Assembly (NCBI GenBank): GCA_030620935.1
Contig: JAUXIP010000195.1
Coordinates: forward strand, 1 to 5,040
DNA from: Deltaproteobacteria bacterium
GTDB lineage: Bacteria; Desulfobacterota_B; Binatia; UBA9968
Direction of reading: 5' to 3'
Length of the DNA: 5,040 bases
The position numbers and the translations under genes are program-made. The notes beneath the pieces were generated by a model. The model had not been told where the DNA came from, did no database searches, and saw only the letters and a list, made by a program, of their open reading frames with translations. Positions 1-5,040 of the stretch are shown piece by piece. Numbering within the stretch: the first letter of the stretch is position 1; each line of letters opens with the position of its first letter.

Positions 1-250
1 AAGTACGTGAATCTCTAGAGACTCAGCGACGCCGGGAGACTGAGCGCGACCTCGCCGTAGGAGCGGGGTGCCCACCGAGCTCTGGTCGAGAAGGAAAGCC
101 GGAACTGACCGAGGCAAGGTGGCCACTTGTGGCTACTGCCGAGGGAATTCCGGAAGGATTTCCGCTCGGCCGGGGCCGGAAAGGGCCGCGACGAGAGGCG
201 CGGGAGCGCGAAGCCCTTCCGGCATCGCATTCCGCGTTAGAGCCAGCACG
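1..250 (+). other. GC-rich, hairpin-rich non-coding block, unidentified
   Basis: I see no believable gene in the first 309 bases. Short open frames exist on both strands, but their translations are arginine- and proline-rich and resemble no family. The stretch can fold strongly. 50-68 pairs CCTCGC with GCGGGG around a 7-nt loop. 138-170 forms a 13-bp stem (one U-U mismatch, one bulged G) capped by GGAA. 175-186 pairs with 213-223 as an 11-bp stem with one bulged A, enclosing a smaller CGCG/CGCG hairpin. The GGAA loop is a GNRA tetraloop only when read on the plus strand, which favours a plus-strand RNA. I could not match it to RNase P RNA, a group II intron domain V, or another RNA I know. 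From about 245 onward it becomes the ordinary AT-richer leader of the next gene. Confidence 0.35.
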
Positions 251-309
251 TAACTTTTGAACAAACCCTAACTTTTAGTGGTTGCCCAAGGGGAGAAAAG
301 GAGGTTGAA

Positions 310-717
310 ATGCACAGAGGAAGCTGTTTGTGTGGCTCCGTAAAGTACGAAGTTACCTGCGAACTCGGTCCCGTGGTTCTGTGTCACTGTACCCAGTGCC
401 GCAAGGGGAGCGGCTCAGCCTTTGCATCAAATTCACCAATTCCTGTAGATCACTTTCACTTAGTATCCGGTGAAGAGGCATTGACAGCGTATGAATCGTC
501 GCCGGGGAAAAAGCGCATATTCTGCAAGCACTGCGGCTCTCCGATCATCAGCCAACGTGACTCTTTGCCGCATACTGTGAGGCTCAGAGTAGGGACTCTG
601 GATACGGGGCAAGGCGTAAAGGCGGTTGCTCACATCTATGTAGGATCCAAAGCTCAGTGGTACGACGCTATCGAGAAATTGCCTCAATACCACGAAAAAG
701 GGCCCAGCAGAAAATAA
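310..717 (+). CDS. GFA/CENP-V domain zinc-binding protein
   Basis: A 135-residue protein of the glutathione-dependent formaldehyde-activating (GFA) family, whose small single-domain members bind zinc. All seven family cysteines are visible: C6 and C8 in the opening GSCLCGSVKYEV, C25, C27 and C30 in LCHCTQC, and C72 and C75 in FCKHCGSP. By analogy with Gfa, C6, C8, C72 and C75 hold the structural zinc, and C25, C27 and C30 form the second, catalytic-type site. Length fits a stand-alone family member. The ATG is firmly set by a strong ribosome binding site, AAAGGAGG at 297-304, five bases upstream. The gene converges on the SH3 gene, with 10 bases between stop codons and no clear terminator. 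Most family members have no proven substrate, so formaldehyde chemistry is only one possibility. Confidence 0.9.
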   Translation: MHRGSCLCGSVKYEVTCELGPVVLCHCTQCRKGSGSAFASNSPIPVDHFHLVSGEEALTAYESSPGKKRIFCKHCGSPIISQRDSLPHTVRLRVGTLDTGQGVKAVAHIYVGSKAQWYDAIEKLPQYHEKGPSRK

Positions 718-727
718 GTCGTCTTAA

Positions 728-1150
728 TTATTGTGAACCCTCAGTAAGTCCCCTAACACTGGAAGATTGAACCCATCCCACGGCACCTTTTTGAGTCTTG
801 ACCATGTACCATGCCTCACCGCTCCCAATGGCTTCTCCAAGGGGTGTGAGTTTTTCTCCCTGCTCAAGTTTGGCAACTGCATCGGAGTGTTTATCTTGAC
901 GCGTGTAGAGATAAACCTCATTCCCCTCCACAGAAAGCATGTTCGGGAGGGACTGTACCGGAAGCTGCTCGGATCCTTCTGATCCCTTTCCTGAACTGCG
1001 GTTTTTTGTGCCGCTGCGAGACACTTTCGGCTTCTTTAGATTTCCCAATTGCTTGCCGTACTCAAAGGTCCCCTGGGCTTTTGTCTCTTGATGAGCCCAA
1101 AAAACCAACGTCGAGGTTAAAGCCGCTGCGACGATCCATCTGATGTTCAT
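728..1150 (-). CDS. Secreted bacterial SH3-domain protein
   Basis: A 140-residue exported protein. Residues 1-25 look like a Sec signal peptide: the short charged start MNIR, a hydrophobic run WIVAAALTSTLVFWA, and probable cleavage after TKA, before Q26. Residues 27-68 are a polar linker rich in Gly, Ser and Lys. Residues about 72-135 resemble a bacterial SH3 (SH3b) domain, with an early LYTRQD strand, the central turn LEQGEKLTPLGE, and the closing WYMVKTQKGAVGWVQSS. Such domains usually bind cell-wall peptides or act as ligand-binding modules in the periplasm; no enzyme domain accompanies it here. The start is supported by GAGGTGA at 1154-1160, just upstream of the ATG. It is the first gene downstream of ssrA on the same strand, 153 bases away. 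The SH3 call is by pattern; the exact role is unknown. Confidence 0.8.
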   Translation of the reverse strand: MNIRWIVAAALTSTLVFWAHQETKAQGTFEYGKQLGNLKKPKVSRSGTKNRSSGKGSEGSEQLPVQSLPNMLSVEGNEVYLYTRQDKHSDAVAKLEQGEKLTPLGEAIGSGEAWYMVKTQKGAVGWVQSSSVRGLTEGSQ

Positions 1151-1303
1151 GACTCACCTCTTGATGTTTTGTGCCAAGCCGACGTAGGCACTACCGTCCG
1201 CACAGCGGAGGACATAGACAGGTGCATCCCATACGACTCCGGAAGTAACTTTCTCCGAAACCTTTCGTGGCCTGCCATGAGCAAGCGTTTTTTGCGAGTC
1301 GAA

Positions 1304-1657
1304 TGGTGGAGGCGGGGGGAATTGAACCCCCGTCCGAAAGTGTTCAACCGAAAGCGACTACATGCTTAGCCGGTGTTTTAATCTCATCCCTCGAGCCCCC
1401 AACGGCAGGGTTTCTCAGGACCAGCCGGTTTAAATCTCGGCCTCATCCCCTCCGGCAGGAAAATCGGCCTATCCCACTGAATGACGCCTTATCCTACCCC
1501 GCGGGAGAGGGTCGGTAAGACGCTAACTGCGATTAGGCAGCTAGGGCGTAGTCAAAATTATCTGCAGTTAAATTTGCAGCCTGTTTGTTTTACGGGCCAA
1601 CAGGACCCCGGCATGCCACTTTCAACCTTACACCCCCGTCGAATCCAGATCGCCCCC
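1304..1657 (-). ncRNA. ssrA: tmRNA (transfer-messenger RNA), complete
   Basis: A 354-nt tmRNA that, with SmpB, rescues stalled ribosomes and tags the unfinished protein. The 5' end GGGGGCG (1657-1651) pairs with CGCCUCC near the 3' end to give a 7-bp acceptor stem. A G-U pair at position 3 is the alanine identity element, followed by discriminator A and genome-encoded CCA (1306-1304). The 5' portion carries the conserved GGATTCGACGGGGG block. The T-arm is GGGGG-TTCAATT-CCCCC. CCTGTT...AACAGG ahead of the tag matches pseudoknot 1. The gene sits directly downstream of smpB on the same strand, 94 bases after its stop. I found no -10 box close to the 5' end and no clear intrinsic terminator in 1151-1303, so maturation from a longer transcript is possible. 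Confidence 0.97.
1533..1565 (-). other. tmRNA proteolysis-tag reading frame
   Basis: Ten sense codons and TAA inside ssrA encode ADNFDYALAA, ending in the YALAA signal used by ClpXP-type proteases. I chose the resume GCA at 1565-1563 because the spacing after pseudoknot 1 and the preceding TTAACT resemble other tmRNAs. An in-frame GCA four codons earlier (1577-1575) would give a longer tag starting ANLT, which is less likely. Confidence 0.85.
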
Positions 1658-1660
1658 TTC

Positions 1661-1740
1661 TTCAAACGTTCAAAAAGTTCAAACGGTTCAAATCGATTAA
1701 CGGCTTGAATAATTTGAACGACTTAAGCGGATTGAACTCT
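1661..1740. repeat. Degenerate 9-bp tandem array in the smpB-ssrA spacer
   Basis: Units begin at 1669, 1678, 1687, 1696, 1705, 1714, 1723 and 1732, exactly nine bases apart, preceded by one 8-base unit at 1661. The first units read TTCAAAnnn on the plus strand; the later ones read mostly TTGAAYnnn, so the array reverses orientation near 1696-1704. This creates inverted repeats, for example GTTCAAAT (1686-1693) with ATTTGAAC (1712-1719). It fills nearly all of the spacer upstream of ssrA, where an ssrA promoter would have to lie. Its TTGAAC words on the minus strand look somewhat like -35 elements, but no convincing -10 accompanies them. Confidence 0.75.
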
Positions 1741-1741
1741 T

Positions 1742-1760
1742 CGCAAGGAAACTACTTGCG
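1742..1760 (-). other. Small hairpin spanning the panD-smpB stop codon
   Basis: CGCAAG (1742-1747) and CTTGCG (1755-1760) are perfect 6-bp complements flanking a 7-nt loop that holds the TAG stop. No U-run follows, so it is not an intrinsic terminator. It may be chance, or a 3'-end stabilising or processing element. Confidence 0.3.
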
Positions 1761-2222
1761 TGATCTTAAAGAGCGTTCGACTTCTCGCTCGGCCACCTTT
1801 TTCCGCAGGGCCTCTCGCTTATCGTATAGCTTCTTTCCCCGCGCCAGGCCCAACTCCACCTTCGCCCTACCATTCTTAAAGTATAACCTCAGGGGAATTA
1901 AGGTCAACCCACGCTCTTTTACTTTACCCGTGAGTCGCTGGATTTCCCGCTTGTGGAGCAGGAGCTTTCGGGTTCGGGTAGGGTCGTGATTGAACTGATT
2001 TGCCGGCGAATAAGGACTGATGTGAGCATTGAGGAGAATGGCCTCGCCTCTCAGGATGCGGGCATGGCTGTCTTTGAGATTCGCCTTTCCGTCCCGCAGA
2101 GATTTCACCTCGCTCCCTATCAACACCAGACCGGCTTCGTAGATCTCGTCGATGAAGTAGTCGTGTCTGGCCTTACGGTTGACGCATACCAATTTTTCTT
2201 CTTGATTTTTATGGGCCGCCAC
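1752..2222 (-). other. smpB: Candidate internal start giving free SmpB
   Basis: Codon 133 of the fused frame is GTG (2222-2220). Starting there gives a 156-residue protein opening [23 protein letters not shown], with the short polar N-terminus and the length typical of stand-alone SmpB. AGGG lies six bases upstream, a modest ribosome binding site. A TTG at codon 143 is a weaker alternative. If used, the locus makes both fused and free SmpB; the sequence alone cannot show which. Confidence 0.4.
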
Positions 2223-2618
2223 GGACGACCCTGAGACGAGCCTAGGCCTGGCTTTGACCTGACTTGCCTCATCCCGAATCCGATTTTTCTCGTCGACAAA
2301 TACGACAGAGGGCGAATGCGCTGCGATCTCTTTCTCATCCAACCATGCGAACGTGGCAATGATTACGGTCTCTCCCTTTTTGATTCGATGGGCCGCCGCG
2401 CCGTTCATGCAGGCTTGGCCTGAACCGGCCTCGCCGGGAATGGCATAAGTCTCAAGCCGCTCCCCGCTGTCCAAGCTCCAGACATGGACCTGCTCGTAAG
2501 GGCGGATGTCGGCTGCATTCATGAGGGTAGCATCGATGGAAATACTTCCTTCGTATGCCACATTAGCATCTGTTATTCTTAGGTAATGGATCTTACCTTT
2601 CAGCATGCACCTTTGCAT
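1752..2618 (-). CDS. panD-smpB: Aspartate 1-decarboxylase / SmpB fusion protein
   Basis: One 288-codon frame holds two complete proteins. Residues 1-~118 are PanD, which decarboxylates L-aspartate to beta-alanine for pantothenate synthesis. Seen are K9, the YEGS self-cleavage site with G24-S25 (S25 becomes the pyruvoyl group), R54, Y58 and the N72-GAAA block. Residues ~119-140 are a polar linker. Residues ~141-288 are SmpB, the tmRNA-binding OB-fold protein: [48 protein letters not shown] and [12 protein letters not shown], then a basic tail ending SLRSRK. PanD alone is usually about 125 residues and SmpB about 150-160, so both are full length. The ATG is fixed by a strong site (AGGGAGGAAG, 2624-2633), 15 bases after panC. 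Self-cleavage should give a 24-residue beta chain and a pyruvoyl alpha chain carrying SmpB. A lost stop through sequencing or assembly error cannot be excluded. Confidence 0.93.
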   Translation of the reverse strand: MQRCMLKGKIHYLRITDANVAYEGSISIDATLMNAADIRPYEQVHVWSLDSGERLETYAIPGEAGSGQACMNGAAAHRIKKGETVIIATFAWLDEKEIAAHSPSVVFVDEKNRIRDEASQVKARPRLVSGSSVAAHKNQEEKLVCVNRKARHDYFIDEIYEAGLVLIGSEVKSLRDGKANLKDSHARILRGEAILLNAHISPYSPANQFNHDPTRTRKLLLHKREIQRLTGKVKERGLTLIPLRLYFKNGRAKVELGLARGKKLYDKREALRKKVAEREVERSLRSRK

Positions 2619-2633
2619 TGTAACTTCCTCCCT

Positions 2634-3479
2634 CTAAGCCTTGAGAATAGTGTTGTCGATGAGGCGAGCCTTGCCGACTCGAACAGCGAGGGCCAGAAGA
2701 GCTTGGCTCTCAAGTCGTGGCACCTCTTCCAATGTATCGGGGTGACATAATTGCGCGTACTCGATTCGAGCCAGGGGTTCCTTCCCTATTTCACTCCTGA
2801 CTGCACTCACGATTTTCTCACTCTCCCTTTCTCCGCGATCGACCAGAGACTCCGCCATCTTGAGAGAGCGCGAGAGACTCAGCGCCGCCTGTCGTTCTTC
2901 TTGGCTGAGATAACCATTGCGGGAACTCATCGCCAGACCGTCTCTTTCCCGCACGATCGGGTATCCCACCACCTCAACATCAAAGTTCAGATCCTTTCCC
3001 ATCCGGCGCAAGATTTGAAATTGCTGAAAATCTTTGTATCCAAAAATAGCCACATGAGGCCGCACGATATTGAAGAGCTTAGCTACTACGGTCGCCACGC
3101 CGCGAAAGTGGTCCGGGCGAAAGGCGCCGCAGAGCGGTTGACTCAGAGGTTCTACCTCGACATGCGTCTGGTAGTCTTTGGGATAAATCTCTTCGGCCGA
3201 CGGCTGAAACAAAACATCTACACCCTCTTTCTCGAGCAATGTCCGATCGCGTTCCGGATCGCGCGGATAGTTTGCGTAATCTTCATGAGGGGCAAACTGC
3301 GTCGGGTTGACGAAAATCGAGACGACAAGCCGGTCTCCCCTCTTCCGTCCCTCTCGCACCAAACTGATATGGCCTTCATGAAGAAAACCCATGGTAGGGA
3401 CAAGCACAATGCGCTTTCCCGCACATCTCTCTCGCTCGCTCCAGTCTTGCATCTCCCGAATATGCTCAATGATACGCAT
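2634..3479 (-). CDS. panC: Pantothenate synthetase (pantoate--beta-alanine ligase)
   Basis: A 281-residue cytoplasmic enzyme that activates pantoate with ATP and joins it to beta-alanine to make pantothenate. It belongs to the HxGH nucleotidyltransferase fold. Seen are [10 protein letters not shown] with H34 and H37, FVNPTQF (56-62), RPDHFRGV (121-128), the KMSKS-like segment GLAMSSRN (181-188) and the C-terminal RLIDN (272-276). Length is normal. The loop usually written GEKD or GQKD reads GYKD (147-150) here. The ATG at 3479 has only a weak ribosome binding site, but the protein start aligns with the family. The gene lies 56 bases after panB, across a 7-bp repeat array, and 15 bases before panD, whose product supplies its beta-alanine. 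Co-transcription with panB and panD is very likely. Confidence 0.97.
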   Translation of the reverse strand: MRIIEHIREMQDWSERERCAGKRIVLVPTMGFLHEGHISLVREGRKRGDRLVVSIFVNPTQFAPHEDYANYPRDPERDRTLLEKEGVDVLFQPSAEEIYPKDYQTHVEVEPLSQPLCGAFRPDHFRGVATVVAKLFNIVRPHVAIFGYKDFQQFQILRRMGKDLNFDVEVVGYPIVRERDGLAMSSRNGYLSQEERQAALSLSRSLKMAESLVDRGERESEKIVSAVRSEIGKEPLARIEYAQLCHPDTLEEVPRLESQALLALAVRVGKARLIDNTILKA

Positions 3480-3491
3480 CTTGAGTTTAGA

Positions 3492-3533
3492 GAATTCGGA
3501 ATTCTGGATACTGACTTCTGGTTTCTGTATTCA
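3492..3533. repeat. Degenerate 7-bp tandem array between panB and panC
   Basis: Six consecutive heptamers occupy the spacer in perfect register: GAATTCG, GAATTCT, GGATACT, GACTTCT, GGTTTCT and GTATTCA on the plus strand. They begin 13 bases before the panC start and end just short of the panB stop. The unit differs in length and sequence from the 9-bp array near ssrA. Similar short AT-leaning arrays occur between genes in several bacterial lineages; no function can be read from this copy. Confidence 0.7.
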
Positions 3534-3535
3534 CC

Positions 3536-4339
3536 TTAATGGAACGAATGCTCCTCATCCGGGAACTTTCCCTCTCTGACTTCGGCAATGAAACTCTTCA
3601 CGGCCTCTGCCATAACTTCCTTCAAATCGACGTATTTCTTCACGAACTTCGGCGTATACTTGTCGAACAGACCGAGCATGTCGTGAACCACCAAGACCTG
3701 TCCGTCGCAGTGCATGCCTGCGCCGATCCCGATGGTAGGTATCGAGAGCCGCCGCGTAATCTCTTGGGCCAGCTCCATAGGGACGCCTTCCAAAACAACA
3801 GAAAAGGCCCCGGCCTCCTCGACCGCCAAAGCATCTTGCAGGATGGCCTCTCTTTGTTCTTTCTCCTTACCCTGCACTTTGTAGCCGCCGAATTGGTGAA
3901 TCGACTGGGGCGTCAACCCCACATGGCCCATAACGGGTATTCCGATCTGGACGATTGCCTCGATCGTCTCCAGCATCCGAACTCCACCCTCGATTTTAAC
4001 TGCCTCCGCTCCCCCTTCTTGCAGGAATCTCCCGGCATTTCGCTTCGCCTCCTCCAAGCTCACTTGAAAAGAGAGAAAAGGCATGTCTGAAACCACCAAG
4101 GCCCGTTTCCTTCCACGGACCACAGCCCGCGTGTGATAAATCATTTCGTCCAGAGTAACGGGCAACGTGCTTTCTTGACCCTGAATGACCGAGCCAAGAG
4201 AATCCCCTACCAAGAGAATATCTACACCGGCCTCATCGAGAATCCGGGCAAAGGAGTAATCATACGCAGTCAGTGCAGTGATCTTCTCACCTCCCTGCTT
4301 CGTCCTTCTGATTTCAGGCACCGTGACCTTTTCCGTCAT
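3536..4339 (-). CDS. panB: 3-methyl-2-oxobutanoate hydroxymethyltransferase (ketopantoate hydroxymethyltransferase)
   Basis: A 267-residue enzyme that transfers a one-carbon unit from methylenetetrahydrofolate to alpha-ketoisovalerate, giving ketopantoate, the first committed step toward pantothenate. It is a TIM-barrel protein closely matching E. coli PanB. Visible are TAYDYSFA (24-31), LVGDSLG with metal ligand D46, SDMPF with D85, VKIEGG with K115 and E117, the GHVGLTPQS loop (138-146), E184 (catalytic base position), IGIGAG (203-208) and the usual C-terminal EEHSFH. The ATG is supported by AGGGTGA a few bases upstream. It heads the panB-panC-panD run. Immediately upstream is an intrinsic terminator preceded by a second hairpin, so expression is probably set by its own promoter or by readthrough and attenuation. 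A ketopantoate reductase (PanE or IlvC) must be elsewhere. Confidence 0.98.
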   Translation of the reverse strand: MTEKVTVPEIRRTKQGGEKITALTAYDYSFARILDEAGVDILLVGDSLGSVIQGQESTLPVTLDEMIYHTRAVVRGRKRALVVSDMPFLSFQVSLEEAKRNAGRFLQEGGAEAVKIEGGVRMLETIEAIVQIGIPVMGHVGLTPQSIHQFGGYKVQGKEKEQREAILQDALAVEEAGAFSVVLEGVPMELAQEITRRLSIPTIGIGAGMHCDGQVLVVHDMLGLFDKYTPKFVKKYVDLKEVMAEAVKSFIAEVREGKFPDEEHSFH

Positions 4340-4356
4340 GACTTCACCCTAACAAT

Positions 4357-4386
4357 AAAAAAAGCCCTCCGAACTGTCCGGAAGGC
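4357..4386 (-). terminator. Intrinsic terminator upstream of panB
   Basis: Read on the minus strand, GCCTTCCG pairs with CGGAGGGC (8 bp, one G-U), loop GACAGTT, followed by seven T. The T-run ends 17 bases before the panB ATG and barely leaves room for its ribosome binding site. It could simply end the upstream kinase transcript, or act as an attenuator inside a panB leader. Confidence 0.85.
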
Positions 4387-4392
4387 CATCAA

Positions 4393-4431
4393 TTCTGCCC
4401 TGGCAAGACCCAATGCCTTACCATGGCAGAA
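4393..4431 (-). promoter_or_regulatory. Structured panB leader hairpin, possible antiterminator partner
   Basis: On the minus strand TTCTGCC-A-TGGTAAG pairs with CTTGCCA-G-GGCAGAA: two perfect 7-bp helices separated by one A-G mismatch, closed by a 9-nt loop. It lies six bases upstream of the terminator stem. Within it, GGTAAGGC (4422-4415) could instead pair with GCCTTCC (4386-4380), the 5' arm of the terminator, with one bulged U. That would be a classic either/or switch. A known candidate RNA class, the pan motif, sits upstream of pantothenate operons; I cannot confirm this is one. Confidence 0.5.
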
Positions 4432-4460
4432 ATCGCTCTTGGCGTCCGTCTCAGTCCAGG

Positions 4461-5040
4461 CTATCTGGATCTAAGCGGTATGTAATGTTGCGTCCCCGAA
4501 CCCATGTTGTTGATTTCTTTGACCAAGTCAGCCAAATCTTTGCTGCTTGTGACGAAATCAATCTCGGATGTGTTCACGACCAAAAGAGGGGTCTCGTCGT
4601 AATGGAAAAAAAACTGGTTGTAGGCTTGAGCCACCTCTTCCAGGTATTCCGGGGTTACGCCTTTCTCATAGTCTTTATCTCTCTTTTTCAGTCGTTTGTA
4701 AAGGACCCCGGGCCTGGCCTGGAGATATACCACCAGATCGGGCTTGGGCACCCTGGTATCCAAAAGCTCGTAAATTTGTTGATACAGGCTTAGTTCTTCG
4801 CTGCTCAGGGTCAGCGTCGCGAATATTTTGTCCTTAGCAAAAAGGTAGTCCCCCACGGTATCTTGGCTGAACAGATCCTGTTGGATCAGGTCTCTCTGTT
4901 GCTGATAGCGACTGAGCAGGAAGAAGAGCTGGGTTTGAAAAGCGTAGGTTTCTCTATCCTCGTAAAATATGGCTAAAAATGGGTTTTCCTCAACTTTTTC
5001 AAAGACAGTCCGCGCCTGAAATTCCGCGGCGAGAAGCTTC
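4461..5040 (-). CDS. Deoxynucleoside kinase family protein, 5' end outside the window
   Basis: The gene runs off the right edge; 192 residues plus the TAG stop are visible, reading from 5039. It belongs to the deoxynucleoside kinase (dNK/dGK) family, which phosphorylates deoxynucleosides for salvage. Seen in order are VEENPFLAIFYED (16-28 of the visible part), YAFQTQLFFLLSRY (32-45), VGDYLFAKDKIFA (62-74), LVVYLQA (102-108) and the lid-type segment KRLKKRDKDYE (115-125). The family is about 205-220 residues, so some 15-25 residues, including the ATP-binding P-loop, are missing beyond the edge. A GTG at 4856 is not the start, because strong family similarity continues upstream of it. The stop lies 121 bases before panB; an intrinsic terminator sits between. 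The preferred nucleoside cannot be told from this part. Confidence 0.93.
   Translation of the reverse strand, partial: KLLAAEFQARTVFEKVEENPFLAIFYEDRETYAFQTQLFFLLSRYQQQRDLIQQDLFSQDTVGDYLFAKDKIFATLTLSSEELSLYQQIYELLDTRVPKPDLVVYLQARPGVLYKRLKKRDKDYEKGVTPEYLEEVAQAYNQFFFHYDETPLLVVNTSEIDFVTSSKDLADLVKEINNMGSGTQHYIPLRSR

Noticed and set aside
1..250. RNase P RNA or group II intron end
   Set aside because: AAGGAAAGCCGG near 94 only loosely recalls the RNase P core, the other conserved RNase P blocks are absent, and no domain V hairpin is visible.
15..253. Two small open frames, 15-230 minus and 68-253 plus
   Set aside because: Their translations are compositionally biased and overlap strong hairpins; neither has a supporting ribosome binding site or family similarity.
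257..290. TTGAAC at 257-262 as the -35 box of a promoter for the GFA gene
   Set aside because: No acceptable -10 sequence lies at the right distance downstream.
1193..1213. Hairpin CCGC-ACA-GCGG as an ssrA terminator
   Set aside because: The stem is short, about 90 bases from the ssrA 3' end, and lacks a following U-run.
1304..1380. A stand-alone tRNA on the minus strand, suggested by the T-arm and CCA end
   Set aside because: No anticodon arm follows; the acceptor partner is 350 bases away and the middle carries a tag frame, so it is the tRNA-like end of tmRNA.
1267..1708. Plus-strand open frames across 1267-1708
   Set aside because: They cover the complement of a complete tmRNA gene and the 9-bp array, so they are not coding.
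2751..3539. Long 262-codon plus-strand open frame opposite panC
   Set aside because: It lies antisense to a clear panC, shows no family motifs, and its length follows from panC codon use.
3539..4090. 183-codon plus-strand open frame opposite panB
   Set aside because: It is the antisense shadow of a full, highly conserved panB and has no recognisable domain.

Overview
The window is bacterial DNA of moderate GC content. Its core is a minus-strand pantothenate (vitamin B5) and trans-translation cluster, read from right to left: a deoxynucleoside kinase (5' end cut off by the window edge), panB, panC, a single reading frame joining panD to smpB, and the tmRNA gene ssrA. A dNK-panB-panC-panD order is what I would expect in Nitrospirota, Methylomirabilota or Desulfobacterota-type genomes. 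That placement is only a guess from gene order and protein style; nothing here fixes the taxon.

The most unusual object is at 1752-2618. Aspartate 1-decarboxylase (PanD, about residues 1-125) continues in frame into a complete SmpB (about residues 133-288), with no stop between them. An internal GTG at 2220-2222 would give a normal-length 156-residue SmpB, so the locus could make both a fused and a free SmpB. SmpB's RNA partner, ssrA, is the next gene (1304-1657). It is complete, has the G-U pair at position 3 of the acceptor stem, encodes CCA, and encodes a degradation tag read as ADNFDYALAA.

The spacers in the cluster are also notable. Between the kinase and panB lie a 14-bp interrupted hairpin and then a canonical intrinsic terminator, whose U-tract ends 17 nt before the panB ATG; this looks like a terminator or attenuation leader. 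The panB-panC gap is filled by six 7-bp degenerate repeats. The smpB-ssrA gap is filled by a degenerate array in strict 9-bp register that flips orientation halfway.

Left of ssrA are two unrelated convergent genes: a secreted SH3-domain protein (minus, 728-1150) and a GFA/CENP-V-type zinc protein (plus, 310-717). The first 250 bases are GC-rich and hold no convincing gene. They contain several strong hairpins, one capped by a GGAA tetraloop, and may be part of an unidentified structured RNA.

In function, PanB and PanC make pantoate and join it to beta-alanine. PanD supplies the beta-alanine. SmpB and tmRNA rescue stalled ribosomes. The fusion ties the last pantothenate gene to the first trans-translation gene at both transcript and protein level.
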